Below, piece after piece: positions 6,418 through 8,720 of a stretch of DNA of 8,720 nt. The notes beneath the pieces are model-generated. The model was not told where the DNA came from, made no database searches, and saw only the letters and a program-made list of their open reading frames with translations. Origin of the DNA: Gemmatimonadota bacterium (GTDB lineage Bacteria > Latescibacterota > UBA2968 > UBA8231); contig JAPOZF010000173.1 of the NCBI GenBank assembly GCA_026706165.1, positions 10,887 through 19,606 of the forward strand. Direction: 5' to 3'. Numbering within the stretch: the stretch's first letter is position 1; the number at the start of each line of letters is the position of its first letter. A program made the position numbers and the translations under genes.

Positions 6418-7403
6418 GGCGCCTCCTGCGCGAACACCTGTTCGATCACTCCCTCGATCGGCGGATCCTCGACCGTGAGGTCGGCCACCGGCAGCTCGGC
6501 CAGCAGCTCGCCGGTGACGCGCGCGGTCTCCTCCTTGGGCACCAGCAGGGTGTGCCGCAGGCCTTCGCTGGCGATCACCTCCCCGAACCGGGTGGCGTCG
6601 ACTCCTTCCCTTTCCACCTCGACGACTATCCTCTTGTGGGGAGCGAAACTCGCCACGAGGTCGGACAGGTCGCCGTCGAACAGCAGCTGCCCGTGGTGGA
6701 TGACGAGGACGCGCTGGCAGAGAGCTTCGACGTCGGCCATGTAGTGGCTCGTCAACAGGACGGTGGCGTTGAAGATCCGGTTGTACTCGGCGATGAAGGC
6801 GCGAATGCGGCGCTGCATGGTGACGTCGAGTCCGATGGTCGGTTCGTCGAGAAAGAGGATCTTCGGCCGGTGCAGCAGCGCCGCGGCGATTTCGCACTTC
6901 ATCCGCTCCCCGAGGGAGAGGTTGCGCACCGGTTTGTCGAGCAGCTCTCCTAGCTCGAGCAGGTCGGTCAGGCCCGCCACCGTCTCCCGGAACGACGCGG
7001 ACGGCAGCCGGTAGATGGCGCGGTTGCGCTCGAAGGAATCGGAAACGGGAATGTCCCAGATCAGCTGGTTGCGGTTTCCCATGACCAGGGTGATCTGCCT
7101 GAGGAAATCGCGCTCGCGGCGGTACGGCTCGTGGCCGAGTACGGATGCCTTCCCGGCGTCGGGATTGAGCAGGCCGGACAGCATCTTGAGAGTCGTCGTC
7201 TTGCCGGCCCCGTTGGGCCCCAGGAAGCCGACCACTTCCCCGGCGGCGACGGAGAAGGAGATCTCCCTTACCGCCTCGACGTCGCGGGTCTCGCGTCTGA
7301 AGATGCTCCTGAAGGCGTTGGCCAGGCCCGGTTGGCGGACCGGAACCCGGTAGGTCTTCGACATACCGTCGACGGCGATCATGGGCGCGTGGCTTTCCGT
7401 CAC
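6414..7403 (-). CDS. ABC transporter ATP-binding protein (ABC-2 exporter ATPase)
   Basis: This 329-residue protein is the nucleotide-binding subunit that powers the two downstream permeases. All ABC motifs are present: Walker A GPNGAGKTT (62-70), a Q-loop region GNRNQLIWDIP (109-119), the signature LSLGERMK (162-169), Walker B ILFLDEP (182-188), D-loop GLD (191-193) and the switch His in TSH (218-220). An extra C-terminal domain (about 255-329), common in ATPases of drug, polysaccharide or lipid exporters, may contact the permeases. The start used is GTG at 7403, preceded by a purine-rich GGGGGAAG; an ATG at 7382 (Met8, before IAVDG) is an alternative. The 3' end overlaps the first permease as ATGA. 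The FtsX-like gene ends 53 bases upstream, so it may be co-transcribed. Confidence 0.94.
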   Translation of the reverse strand: MTESHAPMIAVDGMSKTYRVPVRQPGLANAFRSIFRRETRDVEAVREISFSVAAGEVVGFLGPNGAGKTTTLKMLSGLLNPDAGKASVLGHEPYRRERDFLRQITLVMGNRNQLIWDIPVSDSFERNRAIYRLPSASFRETVAGLTDLLELGELLDKPVRNLSLGERMKCEIAAALLHRPKILFLDEPTIGLDVTMQRRIRAFIAEYNRIFNATVLLTSHYMADVEALCQRVLVIHHGQLLFDGDLSDLVASFAPHKRIVVEVEREGVDATRFGEVIASEGLRHTLLVPKEETARVTGELLAELPVADLTVEDPPIEGVIEQVFAQEAP

Positions 7404-7456
7404 TTTTTTCTTCCCCCGGTCGAGCCGCCTGCTTCCCGCGGCGGCCGGTTTCGAGG

Positions 7457-8720
7457 CTACTCCCTTTTCAGGGCAGGCAACAGCGGCTGGCGCAGGGCCA
7501 ACCCCGAAGCGGCCGCTCCCGCTGCAACCCCGAACGCCAGCACCGCCCCCAGAGTCGCGGCCAGCGATCCCCAGGGCACTCCGCCCGGGTGCAGGGCGAG
7601 GTGGGGGGCGACGGCGACGAGGGCGGCAACCGTTCCGATGGCCCCCCCGGCCAGCAGCAGGAACGCATTCTCCAGCACCAGGATGCTCCGCAGGCGCGCG
7701 CGGCTGAACCCGCAGGCGCGCCAGGCCGCCAGCTCGCCGCTGCGCTCGATGGCGTTGCGCAGCAGCACCAGGGCCAGCCCGACCGTTCCCAGCAACAGCC
7801 CGAGCCCCCCCAGGGTCTGGAAGGTCGAAAGGTAGGTGTTCTCGACCGCCCCGAAGCGCGCCAGCAGGGACGCGGTGGTCGCCGCCTCGAGGCCGTACGC
7901 CTGCAGCCGCCGTTCGAGGAGGGCGGCGGTCTCGTCCGGCTCCTGCCGTCCCCCCTCGACGAGGAAGTACCGGTAGCCGCCGGCGCCCGGAAAACGGCGC
8001 TTGAACTGCTCCTCCGATACCAGGATCTCGCTCTGGAAGATGCTGCCCTGCAGCAGCCCGACCAGGCGCAGTCTCAGCTCGCCCCCGGCCTCGTCGGCGA
8101 GGAGGATCTCCTCCCCGAGGCCGAAGTGGAGGATCCAGCGCACGGAGTTGTAGTCGCCGATCGCCGGCACCACCCCGGGTTCGAGTTCTTCGTCGAGCAG
8201 CTCCCAGGGGTTGGACCCGGCTTCCGGGCCAACCTGCGCGAAGCGGAAACCGCCGCGCTCGATGAAGTCCGCCGGCAGGCCGAGCAGGGTGGGCCGCGCC
8301 GGTCTGTAGAGGTTGAGGCAGCTCGCGTCCTCTCCCGGGGAGCCGCGCAGGCGGAAGATCCGGGAGCCGCCGAGCCGCGCCCGCTCCTCCGGCGTGAACC
8401 CCTCTTCGATCAGCCCGTCCTCGCTGTCGAGGTCGGCGAACACCGGGATGTCGGTTTTCGCCCTCACCGCGTAGCCGCCGGTTCCCGAGTCCTTCGCCAG
8501 CGCGTCCGGGCCCGGCAGGCCGACGCGGCGGTTGGCCGCAACCGCAACGATCGCGAAGCAGGCGCAGGCCACCAGGCCGGCAGCGAGCAGGCTGCGCCCC
8601 GGCTGGCGCCGCGTCGATGTGACCGCCAGCCCGAGGGTCGACAATGGCGGCCCGGAGGCGGGGCTTCCTCCTGCTCTCAGCCAGCTCGCAAACCCGGCCA
8701 CCCCGGCGGCGAGGAGCAGC
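7457..8720 (-). CDS. MacB/FtsX-like ABC permease, C-terminal part (5' end outside the window)
   Basis: About 420 residues are visible. The frame runs open off the right edge, and the sequence just before the GTG at 8701 reads LLLAAG, a continuing membrane helix, so that GTG is not the real start. From 8701, the visible part has a link containing TSTRRQPGRSLLAAGLVA (28-45), which opens a second FtsX-like half, a membrane helix (about 38-56), a large extracytoplasmic domain (about 60-285), and three C-terminal helices. Between the first two of these is RSGELAAWRACGFSRARLRS, the conserved FtsX cytoplasmic loop (E.A..RA.G.SR). The layout suggests a long, duplicated MacB/LolE-type permease that moves or extracts molecules at the outer face of the membrane using a separate ATPase. 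It is followed by an unrelated-type ABC-2 exporter. Its cognate ATPase is not in view and probably lies upstream of the window. Confidence 0.85.
   Translation of the reverse strand, partial: LLLAAGVAGFASWLRAGGSPASGPPLSTLGLAVTSTRRQPGRSLLAAGLVACACFAIVAVAANRRVGLPGPDALAKDSGTGGYAVRAKTDIPVFADLDSEDGLIEEGFTPEERARLGGSRIFRLRGSPGEDASCLNLYRPARPTLLGLPADFIERGGFRFAQVGPEAGSNPWELLDEELEPGVVPAIGDYNSVRWILHFGLGEEILLADEAGGELRLRLVGLLQGSIFQSEILVSEEQFKRRFPGAGGYRYFLVEGGRQEPDETAALLERRLQAYGLEAATTASLLARFGAVENTYLSTFQTLGGLGLLLGTVGLALVLLRNAIERSGELAAWRACGFSRARLRSILVLENAFLLLAGGAIGTVAALVAVAPHLALHPGGVPWGSLAATLGAVLAFGVAAGAAASGLALRQPLLPALKRE

Noticed and set aside
6418..6897. N-terminal extension of the first permease
   Set aside because: It overlaps the ATPase gene in another frame and has no membrane character; AGGAGG and ATGA support the start at 6417.

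Overview
The window is bacterial, gene-dense and mostly very GC-rich (one sampled stretch, 2341-2400, is 46/60 G+C). Coding frames are strongly G/C-biased at the third codon position, and several starts are GTG. No rRNA, tRNA or housekeeping marker is present to fix the taxonomy. A MacB/FtsX-type permease beside a three-gene ABC-2 exporter fits a high-GC bacterium, plausibly Gram-negative. I could not name a genus.

Left part (1-4734), mainly + strand: a family 2 glycosyltransferase (202-963), an asparagine-synthetase-like ATP-dependent ligase whose N-terminal catalytic cysteine is replaced by proline (2059-3825), and a phytanoyl-CoA dioxygenase-type Fe(II)/2-oxoglutarate oxygenase (3865-4677) ending in a plausible intrinsic terminator (4711-4734). 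The ligase and oxygenase look like one transcription unit. The set resembles a piece of an accessory cluster that builds or decorates a glycan or small molecule. The product cannot be read from this window.

Between the glycosyltransferase and the ligase, on the opposite strand, lies a lower-GC gene (about 50% G+C in a sampled line). It encodes an ECF-like sigma factor fused to a pentapeptide-repeat domain. A one-base deletion near 1217-1221 throws the second half of the repeat domain out of frame; the remainder is readable in the next frame to 1025. The gene also has an internal ATG with a good Shine-Dalgarno sequence exactly where the pentapeptide part begins, and a candidate ECF-type promoter in front of it that could mean autoregulation.

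Right part (4832-8720), all on the minus strand: the C-terminal part of a MacB/FtsX-like permease (cut by the window edge), then an ABC ATPase and two ABC-2 type (PF06182-like) permeases. The last three genes are joined by two ATGA stop/start overlaps and form a compact exporter operon running toward 4832, convergent with the oxygenase gene. I see no CRISPR array, insertion sequence, attachment site or structural RNA gene.
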